A stretch of 64,000 nt of DNA. Source: Vibrio parahaemolyticus (GTDB lineage Bacteria > Pseudomonadota > Gammaproteobacteria > Enterobacterales > Vibrionaceae). Positions 29,167 through 39,191 of the stretch are shown here, one piece after another; the stretch's first letter is position 1; each line of letters begins with the position of its first letter. The position numbers and the translations under genes were made by a program. The notes below the pieces were generated by a model, which worked only from the letters and a program-made list of their open reading frames with translations, searched no databases and had not been told where the DNA came from. The stretch lies in the NCBI RefSeq assembly GCF_900460535.1, contig NZ_UHIL01000001.1:2232001-2296000 (forward strand), read 5' to 3'.

Positions 29167-30348
29167 ATGAGTCTTAAGCTGTCTTTGGTTTCGCTTTCCA
29201 ATACAGATTTGCCTATTGAAACAAAACAACAGGCACTGATCGATATTGTTCTTCGCTTCCTAACACCACAAGAGAGAGCCTCTCTCTTTGAGTCCATCAC
29301 TCATCAACGAGAAACGAACTTGCTGGCACGCTACCCTGAGTACCAGTCCAAAAGTCTTTCTGTCTTGTTTGAGTTAATGGATTATCGAGATTTGGTTCGA
29401 CTGCATCCGAACAACCTACATGACGACGTCTATCTACTTGAATTAACCGTAGCAGAGTGCTTCCCTCATTGGTTAGACTTTTGGTGCGCTTGCGAAATCG
29501 AAGCCATCAAACAGAAATACTCGCTTGAAAACCGCGAGCCAGCGACTGAACTCTCCTTCGAAGACACCTCTTACTCAGCAATGCTCATTGATGATATTTC
29601 AGAGTCTTCAATGCGCGTTCAACTGCCCAGCTACCCAGTGGCAATGACTTTGAGTGACGCAGTTGCGCTGAGTAATTTGGAGCTCTTCGTTCAAGGAGAA
29701 AAGTGGTATGAGATTTTGCCCTTGTTGTCACTTTCTCAGAAAGGTAAGCACTTTATTCTGCTCCAAACTCAGACAACTCCGGTGTTAGTCTCATCAGCGC
29801 TAATCCAAGACTGGAACCAACGTAACACTTGGCTAAGTTATGCGCCGCAGTTTAACAGTGAAAAATGGCGATTCTGTCTACCTCTGCACGGCTATCAAGA
29901 GCTTAATCGTCTTGATATCTTGGCAAGTGACCTCGTTACAGACTATGGTTCTTTAACAGTGTTTGATCAGGCATTCCAAACACACATAACTAAAACAGAA
30001 ACGGTATGCGAAGTGCTGCGTCTTACTGTGAGCGGCAGCGTTCAACACAAGCTCTACTTCTTATATCTTGCACAAAAAGAGCTGATGAATGTGCTGTTTC
30101 AGTCAGGCTACAAGGTTGGGTTCACCATTATAGAACAAGCGTTCATGTTAAATTTTTATCAATCTATTGATTCTAAAGCCTACTTTCATTCAGGATACTG
30201 CGACATTAACGGTGACGGTATTAATACGTACCGGGGTTTCTGGAATTTTGAATCCATGGTAGACACCTTTAAACGCACAGACTTTCGCGATTATAAACGC
30301 CGTATTCGAGTAATCAGACAAAATACGCAGGTGAATGAACATGCTTGA
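29167..30348 (+). CDS. luxM: Acyl-homoserine-lactone synthase, LuxM/AinS family
   Basis: The 393-residue protein has the length expected of LuxM/AinS/VanM synthases, which are unrelated in sequence to LuxI. The call rests on overall resemblance and on its overlap with luxN, the cognate receptor gene, as in V. harveyi. LuxM makes the HAI-1 type signal (3-hydroxybutyryl-homoserine lactone in V. harveyi) from SAM and an acyl donor. It overlaps luxN by 8 bases, so receptor and signal are made from one message. The acyl chain used here cannot be read from sequence. Confidence 0.88.
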   Translation: MSLKLSLVSLSNTDLPIETKQQALIDIVLRFLTPQERASLFESITHQRETNLLARYPEYQSKSLSVLFELMDYRDLVRLHPNNLHDDVYLLELTVAECFPHWLDFWCACEIEAIKQKYSLENREPATELSFEDTSYSAMLIDDISESSMRVQLPSYPVAMTLSDAVALSNLELFVQGEKWYEILPLLSLSQKGKHFILLQTQTTPVLVSSALIQDWNQRNTWLSYAPQFNSEKWRFCLPLHGYQELNRLDILASDLVTDYGSLTVFDQAFQTHITKTETVCEVLRLTVSGSVQHKLYFLYLAQKELMNVLFQSGYKVGFTIIEQAFMLNFYQSIDSKAYFHSGYCDINGDGINTYRGFWNFESMVDTFKRTDFRDYKRRIRVIRQNTQVNEHA

Positions 30349-32893
30349 TATAGGTCTTAGTGGCCTACTCTACCCGAAAGCCATCACACTGTTTGCTACA
30401 GTGGCCGTAGTTCTCGTGTGGCTGCTGTACTACTGCTATCGCCTTAAACAAAAGAACGAAGTGATCTTAGGTTCGTACCACGCGCCTTATATCGCCTATT
30501 CGACATGCATTATTATTTGGATTAGCAGTAACGCCTACTTCCATACCGATTTGCTACCTCTACTTGGGTCAGAAGGTGGTATTTTCATGGCGAAATTAGC
30601 CAACTTAGCTTCCTTCTTCGCATTTGCTTTTGCTTTCTACTTTTCTTGCCAGCTCGCTGCTGAGCAGAAAAAAGGCAAAGTAAAACTGTGGCAACAAGGC
30701 ATTTTTGTTGCGCTGACGGTTTATTCTCTGGTCATCAATTTACGCCCGAACCTAACCGTTGAGAATGTGCTGATTGATGGCCCTAGCCAATTTGTGATTG
30801 AGTTTGGCCCTCACACTTCTTATTTCTTCATGGGATTGGTGACATTTGTCGTTATGACACTCACCAACCTCATTAGCATGCGCGCAAACAGCAGTAAGCT
30901 CTCTATAGCGAAGAACAATTACATGATCGCAGGGATCTTAGTATTCATGCTGTCTACGGCTGTCATACACCTAGGCATGACCTACTTCCTTGGGGATTTC
31001 TCACTAACGTGGCTACCACCAGCGTTATCCATCAGTGAAATGCTGTTTGTTGGTTACGCGCTGCTTACATCGAGATTCTACAGCGCCAAATACCTTGCTT
31101 ATCTGACGATCAGTGTGCTTTTTGTTTGCACCATTTTCGTCCTGCCATTAGGTGCGGTATTTATTCCAATGTCTGAAGACAATCAATGGCTCATCTCAAT
31201 TCCGATTTGCGCCTTGATTGGCATCACCTGGCACTTGGTCTACAAACGCGTTAGCCGAGTCGCATCGTTCTTTATCTACGGCAATCGACAAACACCAGTA
31301 CAGCAGATCTTAGCGTTAGAAGAAGAGTTTAAGCGCTCAATCGACGATGCCGTGCATCAGTTGAGCACATTACTCAACATACCCAATGACAAACTTCAGC
31401 TCGTAACCAGTAACTACACCGAAACCTTCTACGAAGATTATTTACACAGCAATGATTCGGTTTTGGTGCTCGACGAACTTTCTGAAAGACTCGACGAAAA
31501 ACCGTCTTCAAAAGGTTCAATCAAAGCTCTGTATGAACGCATGAGATCGAGTAACACGGCACTTGTTATGCCTCTGTTTGGCCGTGAAAAGTCAGTTTCA
31601 CATTTGCTGATTTCTTCACACAAAAGCGATAACAAACTGTTTTCGAACGAAGAGATTTCAGCACTACAAACATTGTTGATCCGCGTACAAAATACGATTG
31701 AGTCTGATAGAAAGATTCGTCAAAGCCGCGCGTTAGCCAACTCGATCGCCCATGAAATGCGCAACCCATTGGCGCAAGTTCAGCTTCAATTTGAAGCGCT
31801 GAAACAGCACATTGATAGCAATGCATCCGATGACAAGATCAGAAGCGATATAGAAAAAGGCCAAGCAGCAATTCAGCGTGGACGCCAACTCATCGACATC
31901 ATCTTGCGCGAAGTCAGCGATACTTCTGCTGTGCATGAACCCCTTTCGCTCACTTCGATTCATAAAGCTGTAGATCTTGCGGTGAGTCGATACGGTTTTG
32001 AAAACGAACACATCATCGAAAGGGTGAAACTTCCGACTCAAAACGACTTTGTCGCCAAAATCAACGAGACGCTGTTTAACTTTGTCATTTTCAATTTGAT
32101 TCGCAATGCGATTTACTATTTTGATTCCTATCCCGATAGTCAAATTGAAATCAGAACCCTCGTCGGCCCTTATGAAAACACGCTTGTTTTCCGCGATACA
32201 GGGCCTGGGATTGATGACAGCATCGTACACAAAATCTTTGATGACTTTTTCTCATTCCAGAAAAGCGGCGGTAGCGGGCTTGGCTTGGGTTACTGTCAGC
32301 GTGTGATGCGTTCTTTTGGTGGTCGAATTGAGTGTAAATCGATAACTAATGAATTTACCGAGTTTTATCTGCATTTTCCGGTTGTGCCAAATGCACCGAA
32401 AGTAGAAACGCTTCGAACGCCAAACTTTTACAACTGGAATCAGAAAGTCAAAACTAAACCAAGTCCAGAACCTGTCGTACAAATCAACAAAGATGCACCA
32501 ACTGTGCTCATTGTCGATGATAAAGAGGTGCAACGTACTTTGGTTCAAATGTACCTAAACCGACTTGGCGTCAATAGTTTACAAGCCAATAACGGCGCAA
32601 ATGCGGTGGAACTGTTTCAATCACATCAGGTCGATTTGGTGTTGATGGATGTTCAAATGCCGGTAATGAATGGGTTTGATGCCAGCGAAAAAATCAAGCA
32701 GTGCTCCCCAACTACGCCAATCATCGCCCTGTCTGGCGAGTCTGGAGAGAAAGAGCTCGAGATGATTGCTAAGTTGATGGATGGTCGTCTGGAAAAGCCA
32801 ACCACACTCAACGCATTGCGTGATGTACTGATGAGATGGCTTCATTTCGATAAAATCAGCGTAACGAACAGTTATCAAATTGCGAATGAATAG
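30341..32893 (+). CDS. luxN: Hybrid quorum-sensing sensor kinase LuxN
   Basis: The ~850-residue protein matches recalled V. harveyi LuxN along its whole length. About nine hydrophobic segments (residues ~5-290) form the autoinducer-binding membrane domain. They are followed by a histidine kinase (ANSIAHEMRNPLAQVQ, His near 470; N box NLIRNAIYYF; GSGLGLGYC) and a C-terminal receiver (LMDVQMPVMNG, Asp near 770). Without signal, LuxN phosphorylates LuxU and then LuxO; with HAI-1 bound it acts as a phosphatase. ATG 30341 aligns with the V. harveyi start; ATG 30335 is the alternative. Confidence 0.95.
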   Translation: MLDIGLSGLLYPKAITLFATVAVVLVWLLYYCYRLKQKNEVILGSYHAPYIAYSTCIIIWISSNAYFHTDLLPLLGSEGGIFMAKLANLASFFAFAFAFYFSCQLAAEQKKGKVKLWQQGIFVALTVYSLVINLRPNLTVENVLIDGPSQFVIEFGPHTSYFFMGLVTFVVMTLTNLISMRANSSKLSIAKNNYMIAGILVFMLSTAVIHLGMTYFLGDFSLTWLPPALSISEMLFVGYALLTSRFYSAKYLAYLTISVLFVCTIFVLPLGAVFIPMSEDNQWLISIPICALIGITWHLVYKRVSRVASFFIYGNRQTPVQQILALEEEFKRSIDDAVHQLSTLLNIPNDKLQLVTSNYTETFYEDYLHSNDSVLVLDELSERLDEKPSSKGSIKALYERMRSSNTALVMPLFGREKSVSHLLISSHKSDNKLFSNEEISALQTLLIRVQNTIESDRKIRQSRALANSIAHEMRNPLAQVQLQFEALKQHIDSNASDDKIRSDIEKGQAAIQRGRQLIDIILREVSDTSAVHEPLSLTSIHKAVDLAVSRYGFENEHIIERVKLPTQNDFVAKINETLFNFVIFNLIRNAIYYFDSYPDSQIEIRTLVGPYENTLVFRDTGPGIDDSIVHKIFDDFFSFQKSGGSGLGLGYCQRVMRSFGGRIECKSITNEFTEFYLHFPVVPNAPKVETLRTPNFYNWNQKVKTKPSPEPVVQINKDAPTVLIVDDKEVQRTLVQMYLNRLGVNSLQANNGANAVELFQSHQVDLVLMDVQMPVMNGFDASEKIKQCSPTTPIIALSGESGEKELEMIAKLMDGRLEKPTTLNALRDVLMRWLHFDKISVTNSYQIANE

Positions 32894-32988
32894 TTGGCAT
32901 TAAAACTGCTTAACTGAAGTACAAACCGAATTATCCAGAGCGTTGAGCTTGCTGTTATGCAGTCAGTAAGCTTGATAAGGAGATGGCT

Positions 32989-33231
32989 ATGTTACTTCAC
33001 CGACACACATATTACGGCTTGATTCATCACGGAATAAAAGCACTATTGTTAGATAGAATCGGACGCTACACCGAGGAAGAGTATCACCAATATTTGAGCC
33101 TAATGACAGGCAAATCAACTTGCTTCACCATGACGCATGAAGAGCTAGAAGCCACCGTCGATAACTTGTTGAGAGAAGGCTATTTGGAAGACGTAAAGTC
33201 TCTGATTTCTCAATACCAACGTGTGGCGTAA
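32989..33231 (+). CDS. Small GemA/Mu gp16-like (DUF1018-type) protein
   Basis: The 80-residue protein follows the pattern of the phage Mu Gp16/GemA N-terminal region: LIHHGIKALLLDRIGRYTEE, then LMTGKSTCFTMTHEELE and NLLREGYLED, matching the family's LIH..K..LGL..dtYR..L...TGK.S...Lt..EL..vl..L...G. AAGGAG at 32977-32982 touches an ATG at 32983 but has ideal spacing to 32989, so the latter is chosen. No other phage genes are nearby. It lies 95 bp after luxN and may be cotranscribed. Function unknown. Confidence 0.6.
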   Translation: MLLHRHTYYGLIHHGIKALLLDRIGRYTEEEYHQYLSLMTGKSTCFTMTHEELEATVDNLLREGYLEDVKSLISQYQRVA

Positions 33232-33340
33232 GAAAGAATCGTTTAGCTCTCGAGCCATGAGTCAAGCCTACAGAAGCTCACCAAGCTATCTGTACTAACG
33301 AGCAAGATTTCGCCTTTTTAGGTGCCTTAAACATATCAAT

Positions 33341-33370
33341 AAATTGCCGCTCATTGAGCGGCAATTTTTT
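33341..33370 (+). terminator. Terminator after the luxMN/GemA-like unit
   Basis: A 12-bp stem (AAATTGCCGCTC 33341-33352 / GAGCGGCAATTT 33356-33367) has a 3-base loop and a T run. It separates this unit from yciB. Confidence 0.85.
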
Positions 33371-33452
33371 ATCCAAATCCCTTGAGCTATTCACATTACG
33401 CCAGATTCCGCTAGACTGTCAGCAACTCAACAACTCGGTAGTTTTTGGCAAC

Positions 33453-34016
33453 ATGAAGCAAATCCTTGATTTTATTCCTCTCATTATCTTCTTCGCTCTA
33501 TACAAGATGTACGACATCTATGTAGCGACTGGAGCACTCATCGTTGCAACGGCAGTTCAACTTATCGTGACCTACGCGCTGTATAAGAAAGTAGAGAAGA
33601 TGCAACTGATCACGTTTGTCATCGTCACGATATTCGGTAGCATGACCATTTTCTTCCATGACGACAACTTCATAAAATGGAAAGTCACTATCATTTACGT
33701 GGTGCTTGCCGTTGGCTTAACCGCCAGCCACTTAATGGGAAAATCGGTCGTCAAAGGCATGTTGGGTAAAGAGATCACGCTACCTGACGCGATTTGGGCG
33801 AAGATAAACTGGGCATGGGTAGGCTTCTTCTCATTTTTTGCAGGCCTAAACATTTACATCGCTTACGAGCTACCTCTGGATGTTTGGGTTAACTTCAAAG
33901 TATTTGGAATGCTGATCGCCACCTTCGCCTACATGATTGCTACTGGTGTCTACATTTACAAGCACATGCCAAAGGAAGAGAAAAATAACTCCTCCGATGT
34001 CTCGGTTGATGATTAA
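33453..34016 (+). CDS. yciB: Inner-membrane septation protein A (YciB/IspZ)
   Basis: The 187-residue integral membrane protein starts [20 protein letters not shown] and has five hydrophobic helices. YciB is an inner-membrane protein linked to cell-envelope synthesis and division. The frame is open up to 33354, but the extra 33 residues fall on the upstream terminator and are not family-like. It heads yciB-yciA-yciI-aspS, an order shared in part with enterobacteria. Confidence 0.93.
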   Translation: MKQILDFIPLIIFFALYKMYDIYVATGALIVATAVQLIVTYALYKKVEKMQLITFVIVTIFGSMTIFFHDDNFIKWKVTIIYVVLAVGLTASHLMGKSVVKGMLGKEITLPDAIWAKINWAWVGFFSFFAGLNIYIAYELPLDVWVNFKVFGMLIATFAYMIATGVYIYKHMPKEEKNNSSDVSVDD

Positions 34017-34030
34017 AAACTCAATTTTGC

Positions 34031-34081
34031 TATAATCCGCGCAAATGTATTATTCACAGCGACCTTAGGGTCGCTGTTTTG
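34031..34081 (+). terminator. Hairpin terminator after yciB, preceded by a TATAAT
   Basis: A 9-bp stem (ACAGCGACC 34056-34064 / GGTCGCTGT 34069-34077) with four T follows a perfect TATAAT (34031-34036) by 20 bases. It may simply end yciB, or the TATAAT may belong to a yciA promoter whose transcript is attenuated here. A -35 box is weak (TTGATG at about 19 bp). Confidence 0.65.
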
Positions 34082-34173
34082 TTCAACGGACCAATAATTA
34101 CTGCATTAGTATTCTTATTGGCACACCATATTTGCGCTTTTTTTGAGCGCCCTTGAAGATTTAGGATGTCACT

Positions 34174-34569
34174 ATGAGCCAAGAATTTAACTCTCCGAAA
34201 GGCCAGCTTCTGCTTCGTACCCTTGCAATGCCCGCTGATACAAATGCAAACGGCGATATCTTTGGTGGTTGGATAATGTCTCAACTTGACTTGGCGGGTG
34301 CGATTCTGGCGAAAGAGATCTGTTCTGGTCGCGTCGTTACCGTTTCTGTTTCAAGCATTACATTTAAAAAACCAGTCAGCGTAGGTGACGTGGTTTGTTG
34401 TTACGGCGTGTGTAAGAAAATCGGCCGTACATCGATGAGCGTTGACCTAGAAGTTTGGGTGAAACCAGTGAAAGTCGACGGCATCGAAGATCGTTTCATG
34501 GTTTGCGAAGCAACCTTTAACTATGTAGCCATCGACAGTGAAGGCAAACCACGTCCAGTGCAAAGCTAA
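34174..34569 (+). CDS. yciA: Acyl-CoA thioesterase YciA
   Basis: The 131-residue hotdog-fold hydrolase has the signature ANGDIFGGWIMSQLDLAG (~residues 25-42), which holds the catalytic Asp. It cleaves a broad range of acyl-CoAs. The length equals that of E. coli YciA. Confidence 0.95.
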   Translation: MSQEFNSPKGQLLLRTLAMPADTNANGDIFGGWIMSQLDLAGAILAKEICSGRVVTVSVSSITFKKPVSVGDVVCCYGVCKKIGRTSMSVDLEVWVKPVKVDGIEDRFMVCEATFNYVAIDSEGKPRPVQS

Positions 34570-34684
34570 GTCGTCATAAAATCGAATTGCTAGGAAGAAT
34601 CTCACATTTTCTATTGTTCACTTGTGAGAGGTTCAAAAAAGACGTTAAATTAACACTTTACCCCACCAATTAAGGAACTATGCT

Positions 34685-34981
34685 ATGTGGTACGTCATCT
34701 TTTCTCAGGACGTCGAGAACTCATTGGAAAAACGTATGGGCGTTCGTCCTCAACATTTAGAACGCTTGCAACAGCTTCAAGATGAAGGTCGTTTACTTAC
34801 CGCAGGTCCAATGCCAGCGATCGACTCTGATAACCCAGGAGAAGCCGGCTTTACTGGTTCGACAGTCATTGCTGAATTTTCCTCTTTGGAAGATGCCAAA
34901 ACATGGGCTGACGCCGATCCTTATGTGGCGGCGGGCGTTTACGAAAACGTGATCGTAAAACCGTTCAAAAAAGTGTTTTAA
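34685..34981 (+). CDS. yciI: YciI family protein
   Basis: The 98-residue ferredoxin-like alpha/beta protein of the YciI family has the conserved RPQHLERL (His ~23) and AGPMPA (~40-45) segments and DPYVAAGVY near the end. These contain the conserved His and Asp around the putative active site. The function is not established. It lies 3 bp before the lipoprotein gene. Confidence 0.93.
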   Translation: MWYVIFSQDVENSLEKRMGVRPQHLERLQQLQDEGRLLTAGPMPAIDSDNPGEAGFTGSTVIAEFSSLEDAKTWADADPYVAAGVYENVIVKPFKKVF

Positions 34982-34984
34982 GTT

Positions 34985-35377
34985 ATGAAAAAATTACTGT
35001 GTCTCTTCCTCGCCTTTGGTGCATTGGCGGGTTGTTCATCAAACAATGACAACCAACGCCAACTTGAATTAATGGCGTCTAACCGTGCTGGTGTCTTGTC
35101 TGCCGGACTGCCGTTGGAATACGGTCCGCTGCAAATCATGCGTGTTTCTTCTAACAAGAACGTGGTAGAAATGATGATGATTTACAACGACGATGCTTTA
35201 GGTGCTAAACCATTAAACCAAGTACTGAATACCAGTATTTATACATACTGCAATACGCCGTCGGTAAGAGAGCAAATTGATATGGGTTTGATGTACCGAT
35301 TGAAAGTGCGTAACTCACGCGGTCAGTTAATTGCTGATGAATTGGTTTCAGAGCAAACCTGTAGCAAAATCAAATAG
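34985..35377 (+). CDS. aspS: Type II secretion pilotin lipoprotein AspS/GspS-beta
   Basis: The 130-residue lipoprotein has signal MKKLLCLFLAFGALAGC and a lipobox LAGC with Cys17 as the lipidated residue and Ser at +2, so outer-membrane sorting is expected. The mature part aligns in my recall with E. coli YghG (GspS-beta), including the two conserved Cys (TYCNTPSV and EQTCSKIK) likely to form a disulfide. AspS guides the GspD secretin to the outer membrane. The rest of the type II system is not in this window, which is usual because aspS is unlinked in Vibrio. Confidence 0.82.
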   Translation: MKKLLCLFLAFGALAGCSSNNDNQRQLELMASNRAGVLSAGLPLEYGPLQIMRVSSNKNVVEMMMIYNDDALGAKPLNQVLNTSIYTYCNTPSVREQIDMGLMYRLKVRNSRGQLIADELVSEQTCSKIK

Positions 35378-35460
35378 ACACAGTCATTTGCTTGTCGCCC
35401 AAGCCCGACGACAACGAGAGCCGTCGTTTGTGAGCTAGGCGGACATTAAATAAAAGACAC

Positions 35461-35492
35461 AAAAGCGGAGACGATGGTCTCCGCTTTTTTAT
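35461..35492. terminator. Bidirectional terminator between aspS and metE
   Basis: A 12-bp stem (AAAAGCGGAGAC 35461-35472 / GTCTCCGCTTTT 35477-35488) has a 4-base loop and T-rich flanks on both strands. Confidence 0.88.
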
Positions 35493-35521
35493 TAGCCACT
35501 TTAAATTGGTGACGAGCTACC

Positions 35522-37804
35522 TTATGCAAGCTCTGCGCGAAGCTTCTTCGCAGCAGACACAAGGTTGGCAAGTGCAGCTTCCGCCTCTGCCCAGTTACGT
35601 GTTTTCAAACCACAGTCTGGGTTTACCCACAAACGTTGTACCGGAATCTTTTCTGCCGCTTTCTTGATTAAGCCTTCAATCCACTCTTCCGTCGGAATGT
35701 TTGGAGAGTGAATGTCATAAACACCTGGGCCGATTTCGTTCGGGTAATTGAACTCTTCAAACGCTTTAAGCAGTTCCATATTCGAGCGTGACGTTTCAAT
35801 GGTAATCACATCCGCATCGAGCGCTGCAACAGAATCGATGATTTCATTGAACTCGCTGTAACACATGTGAGTGTGAATCTGAGTTTCTGGTTTTGCACTC
35901 GCTGCTGAGATCTTAAATGCATTCACCGCCCATTCTAAATACGCTTTGTGATCGCGCTTTTTCAACGGCAGACCTTCACGAATCGCAGGCTCATCGATTT
36001 GAATGATATTGATGCCTGCATCTTGCAAATCAGAAACCTCATCACGCAGTGCTAATGCCAGTTGTTGCGCGATTTCTTGACGTGTGATGTCTTCACGCGG
36101 GAACGTCCAACATAGAATCGTCACTGGGCCAGTTAACATGCCTTTCATCTGCTTGCTGGTTAGCGATTGTGCGTACGTCGACCATTCAACCGTAATCGGC
36201 TTTTCACGCTCAATGTCGGCAACCACAATGGCAGGTTTCACACAGCGCGAGCCATAACTCTGCACCCAACCAAATTTCGTCGTTTGGAAGCCCGCCAAAT
36301 TCTCCGCGAAGTATTCCACCATGTCGTTACGTTCTGCTTCACCATGCACAAGTACATCTAGGTCGAGCGCTTCTTGGCGTTTTACGGCATCCGCAATGTG
36401 TCCTTTAAGTGCCTGGATATAGTCGGACTCAGATAACTGACCAGTACGATAAGCACTGCGCTGAACACGGATTTCACCCGTTTGAGGGAAAGAGCCGATG
36501 GTCGTGGTTGGCAGCAAAGGTAAACCCAACACTTCAGCTTGATGCGCAGCACGCTCCGCGTAAGGTGCGCTGCGCTCGGCAAGTGACGCTGTAATACTGT
36601 TTAAACGAGCTTGCACTTGGGGCTTATTCACATGTGTTGCCGTTTTACGTGCTTTGATTGGCTGGCTATAGGTATCACAAGCGAGAATCGCATTTTGATC
36701 ACCGTCGAGTGCTCGGCCAAGCAAAGCGACTTCTGTCACTTTTTGTTTTGCGAATGCAAACCAGCTTTTCACTTCTTCACTTAGCTCTGTTTCCAGTTCC
36801 AGATCAACTGGGCTATGTAATAGAGAGCATGAACTCGCCACCCAAAGCTTGTCGCCCAATTTCTCTTTGACTGGCTGTAGACGTTCAAGTTGCGCACTCA
36901 AATCCGAGCGCCACACGTTACGACCATTCACAACTCCGGCAGAAAACACCCAACCTTCTGGTAGTTTGGCAACCACGTCGTCAAGCTGTTGAGGAGCGGC
37001 AGACAAATCAACGTGCAAACCGTCTACTGGTAACTCAATAATTTTGTCTAGGGTATCGGTGACAGAATCGAAGTACGTCGTTAGCAGCACTTTCACATCG
37101 CTACGAATCACTTGGTATGCCAGCTTGAACGCGTCAGCCCACTGTTTTTCTAGCTCAAGCGACAAAATCGGCTCATCAATCTGAACCCACTCAACACCTT
37201 GGCTCGCCAGCTTAGCCAAAATAGCTTGGTAAGCCGTAAGCAATCGTGGCAGTAGCGTCAGGCGATCGAACCCTTCTTCTACCTCTTTACCTAAGTAAAG
37301 ATAACTAACTGGGCCGAGCAATACCGGCTTCACTTTATGCTCAGCTTGGACTGCTTCGTTGATTTCTTCAAACAGTTGCGGCCAGCTCACTTCAAACGTA
37401 TCGTCCTTGCTGAATTCAGGTACGATGTAGTGGTAGTTTGTGTTGAACCATTTAGTCATATCCGATGCTGCAGCACCCGCACAACCACAACCCGCTTGAG
37501 ATTGACCACGACCCACTTTGAATAGCGTATCGAGATTAGGAAAACCACCTGCGTGACGTTTTGGCACGTGACCCAATAGCAACGTCGTCGTCAATACATG
37601 ATCGTACCAAGCGAAGTCGCCAGCGGTAGTAAAACTTAAACCAGCCTCTGTTTGTGTTTGCCAGTTTTTAGCGCGCAGATCTGCACCAACTTTTTTAAGC
37701 TCTGTTTGATCGATGTCACCGCGCCAGTATTTTTCCTGAGCGAATTTTAATTCTCGTTTTTCACCGATGCGTGGGTAACCGAGTATGTGCGTTGTTGTAG
37801 CCAT
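35522..37804 (-). CDS. metE: Cobalamin-independent methionine synthase
   Basis: The 760-residue full-length MetE has an N-terminal barrel and a catalytic C-terminal barrel. The C-terminal zinc ligands are visible as His/Cys in [10 protein letters not shown], Glu in ITIETSRS and Cys in [10 protein letters not shown]. It moves a methyl group from methyltetrahydropteroyl-triglutamate to homocysteine. It is divergent from metR with MetJ-type boxes between them, so control by MetJ (SAM) and MetR (homocysteine) is expected. Confidence 0.97.
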   Translation of the reverse strand: MATTTHILGYPRIGEKRELKFAQEKYWRGDIDQTELKKVGADLRAKNWQTQTEAGLSFTTAGDFAWYDHVLTTTLLLGHVPKRHAGGFPNLDTLFKVGRGQSQAGCGCAGAAASDMTKWFNTNYHYIVPEFSKDDTFEVSWPQLFEEINEAVQAEHKVKPVLLGPVSYLYLGKEVEEGFDRLTLLPRLLTAYQAILAKLASQGVEWVQIDEPILSLELEKQWADAFKLAYQVIRSDVKVLLTTYFDSVTDTLDKIIELPVDGLHVDLSAAPQQLDDVVAKLPEGWVFSAGVVNGRNVWRSDLSAQLERLQPVKEKLGDKLWVASSCSLLHSPVDLELETELSEEVKSWFAFAKQKVTEVALLGRALDGDQNAILACDTYSQPIKARKTATHVNKPQVQARLNSITASLAERSAPYAERAAHQAEVLGLPLLPTTTIGSFPQTGEIRVQRSAYRTGQLSESDYIQALKGHIADAVKRQEALDLDVLVHGEAERNDMVEYFAENLAGFQTTKFGWVQSYGSRCVKPAIVVADIEREKPITVEWSTYAQSLTSKQMKGMLTGPVTILCWTFPREDITRQEIAQQLALALRDEVSDLQDAGINIIQIDEPAIREGLPLKKRDHKAYLEWAVNAFKISAASAKPETQIHTHMCYSEFNEIIDSVAALDADVITIETSRSNMELLKAFEEFNYPNEIGPGVYDIHSPNIPTEEWIEGLIKKAAEKIPVQRLWVNPDCGLKTRNWAEAEAALANLVSAAKKLRAELA

Positions 37805-38259
37805 GTCCCTATTCCTTTTTCAATCTTGTTCAATCTTGTTCAATTTGTTTAGGTCAGAGCATCTTTCTCTAAGTTCACAAGATGTCTGGATGGCTAAACT
37901 ATCTCTCTCCTCTGTCGTTTGGACAACGTCCATTTATTCAACTTGTTTATTAAAAAAATTCATCATGGGTCGATTTCATTCGCAAATAAATCACAACAAT
38001 AGACGTCTAGACGTTTACATATCCATTTTTTGTCGTTAAGTTAGTTATGTCTGTCGCAGTCAATCAATACGTTTTAACAGCAATAAAAAATTGCTTGCGA
38101 GTGAAGTGGATTTGTTTGATAAGTGTTTATTCTTAAATCAAAAATTCAAATTAGCTATTGAGTATTTCAACAAGGCAGAGCATTAAGAAACCATATTGAG
38201 CCGTTATTGACTGGGATAGGAATTCGTTCACGGCGAACCACAAAGGATGAAAGGGATTC
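37805..38259. promoter_or_regulatory. metE-metR control region with MetJ-type boxes
   Basis: Tandem met boxes lie at 38001-38016 (AGACGTCT then AGACGTTT, against consensus AGACGTCT), and a weaker pair lies at 37880-37895 (AGATGTCT, GGATGGCT). A near match to the MetR site TGAANNTNNTTCA (one mismatch, minus strand) lies at 37950-37962. This fits joint control by MetJ and MetR of the divergent metE and metR genes. Nothing else is evident in the 455 bp. Confidence 0.75.
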
Positions 38260-39171
38260 ATGATAGAGCTAAAACATTTGCGAACATTAACTTCGCTTCG
38301 AGACACCGGCTCGTTAACTGCTACGGCTACTGCCTTGCACTTAACGCAATCCGCTCTTTCTCACCAAATCAAAGATCTCGAATCTCGTATTGGCGGTCAG
38401 TTATTTTTACGCAAAACTCGCCCAGTGAAATTTACCTCTGAGGGTGAAATTCTCTTGCGCCTCGCGGAAGATATTTTGCCGAAGCTGGCAAGAGCAGAAA
38501 ACGAACTGGCGAGTTTGAAAGAGGACGTCAACGGTCGATTACACATGGCGATCGAATGTCACTCATGCTTCCAATGGCTCATGCCTGCTCTAAGGGAATA
38601 TCAATTGGCGTGGCCAAGCGTCACGTTGGATTTTTCGTCCGGATTTGGGTTTGAGCCCCTACCTGCATTGCTGGCTGGCGAGTTAGATCTCGTTATCACG
38701 TCGGATATTCAACCTCGTTCTGAGGTACATTATGAACCGTTGTTTGACTTCGAAATGCGCCTAATTACTGCGACTAATCATCCATTAGCTGACAAAGAAA
38801 TTATCGAACCACAAGATCTTGCCGATCAAACTATGCTCTCTTATCCGGTTCAAAAACAAAGATTGGACGTTGTTAAGCACTTCTTGCAGCCGGCCGGCGT
38901 CGAGCCTGCCAGATGGAAGCAAGCGGACAATACCTTAATGCTGGTGCAAATGGTTTCGGCAGGGTTGGGCGTTGCGGCGCTGCCAAACTGGGCGATATCC
39001 GAGTTTTCTCGTCAGGGGTTAATCACCAGTAAACCATTTGGCAAAGGTTTGTGGCGTCGTCTGTTCGCAGCAACGCGTAACTCTGAAAAAGATAAGCGTT
39101 ATCTGCAAGCCTTCTTCGCGACGGCGAGACAACAATGCAAAAGCCATCTTGACGGCATCAAGATGGCTTAA
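38260..39171 (+). CDS. metR: LysR-family methionine regulator
   Basis: The 303-residue LysR regulator has the N-terminal helix-turn-helix (LTATATALHLTQSALSHQIK, ~18-37) and a substrate domain very close to MetR of enterobacteria (ECHSCFQWLMPALREYQ ~98). It activates metE with homocysteine as coactivator. It is divergent from metE across the shared control region. Confidence 0.93.
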   Translation: MIELKHLRTLTSLRDTGSLTATATALHLTQSALSHQIKDLESRIGGQLFLRKTRPVKFTSEGEILLRLAEDILPKLARAENELASLKEDVNGRLHMAIECHSCFQWLMPALREYQLAWPSVTLDFSSGFGFEPLPALLAGELDLVITSDIQPRSEVHYEPLFDFEMRLITATNHPLADKEIIEPQDLADQTMLSYPVQKQRLDVVKHFLQPAGVEPARWKQADNTLMLVQMVSAGLGVAALPNWAISEFSRQGLITSKPFGKGLWRRLFAATRNSEKDKRYLQAFFATARQQCKSHLDGIKMA

Positions 39172-39191
39172 CAACAAGGAATCGATTGAGA

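Noticed and set aside
33354..33452. 33-residue N-terminal extension of YciB
   Set aside because: It starts within the upstream terminator hairpin and is unlike the family.
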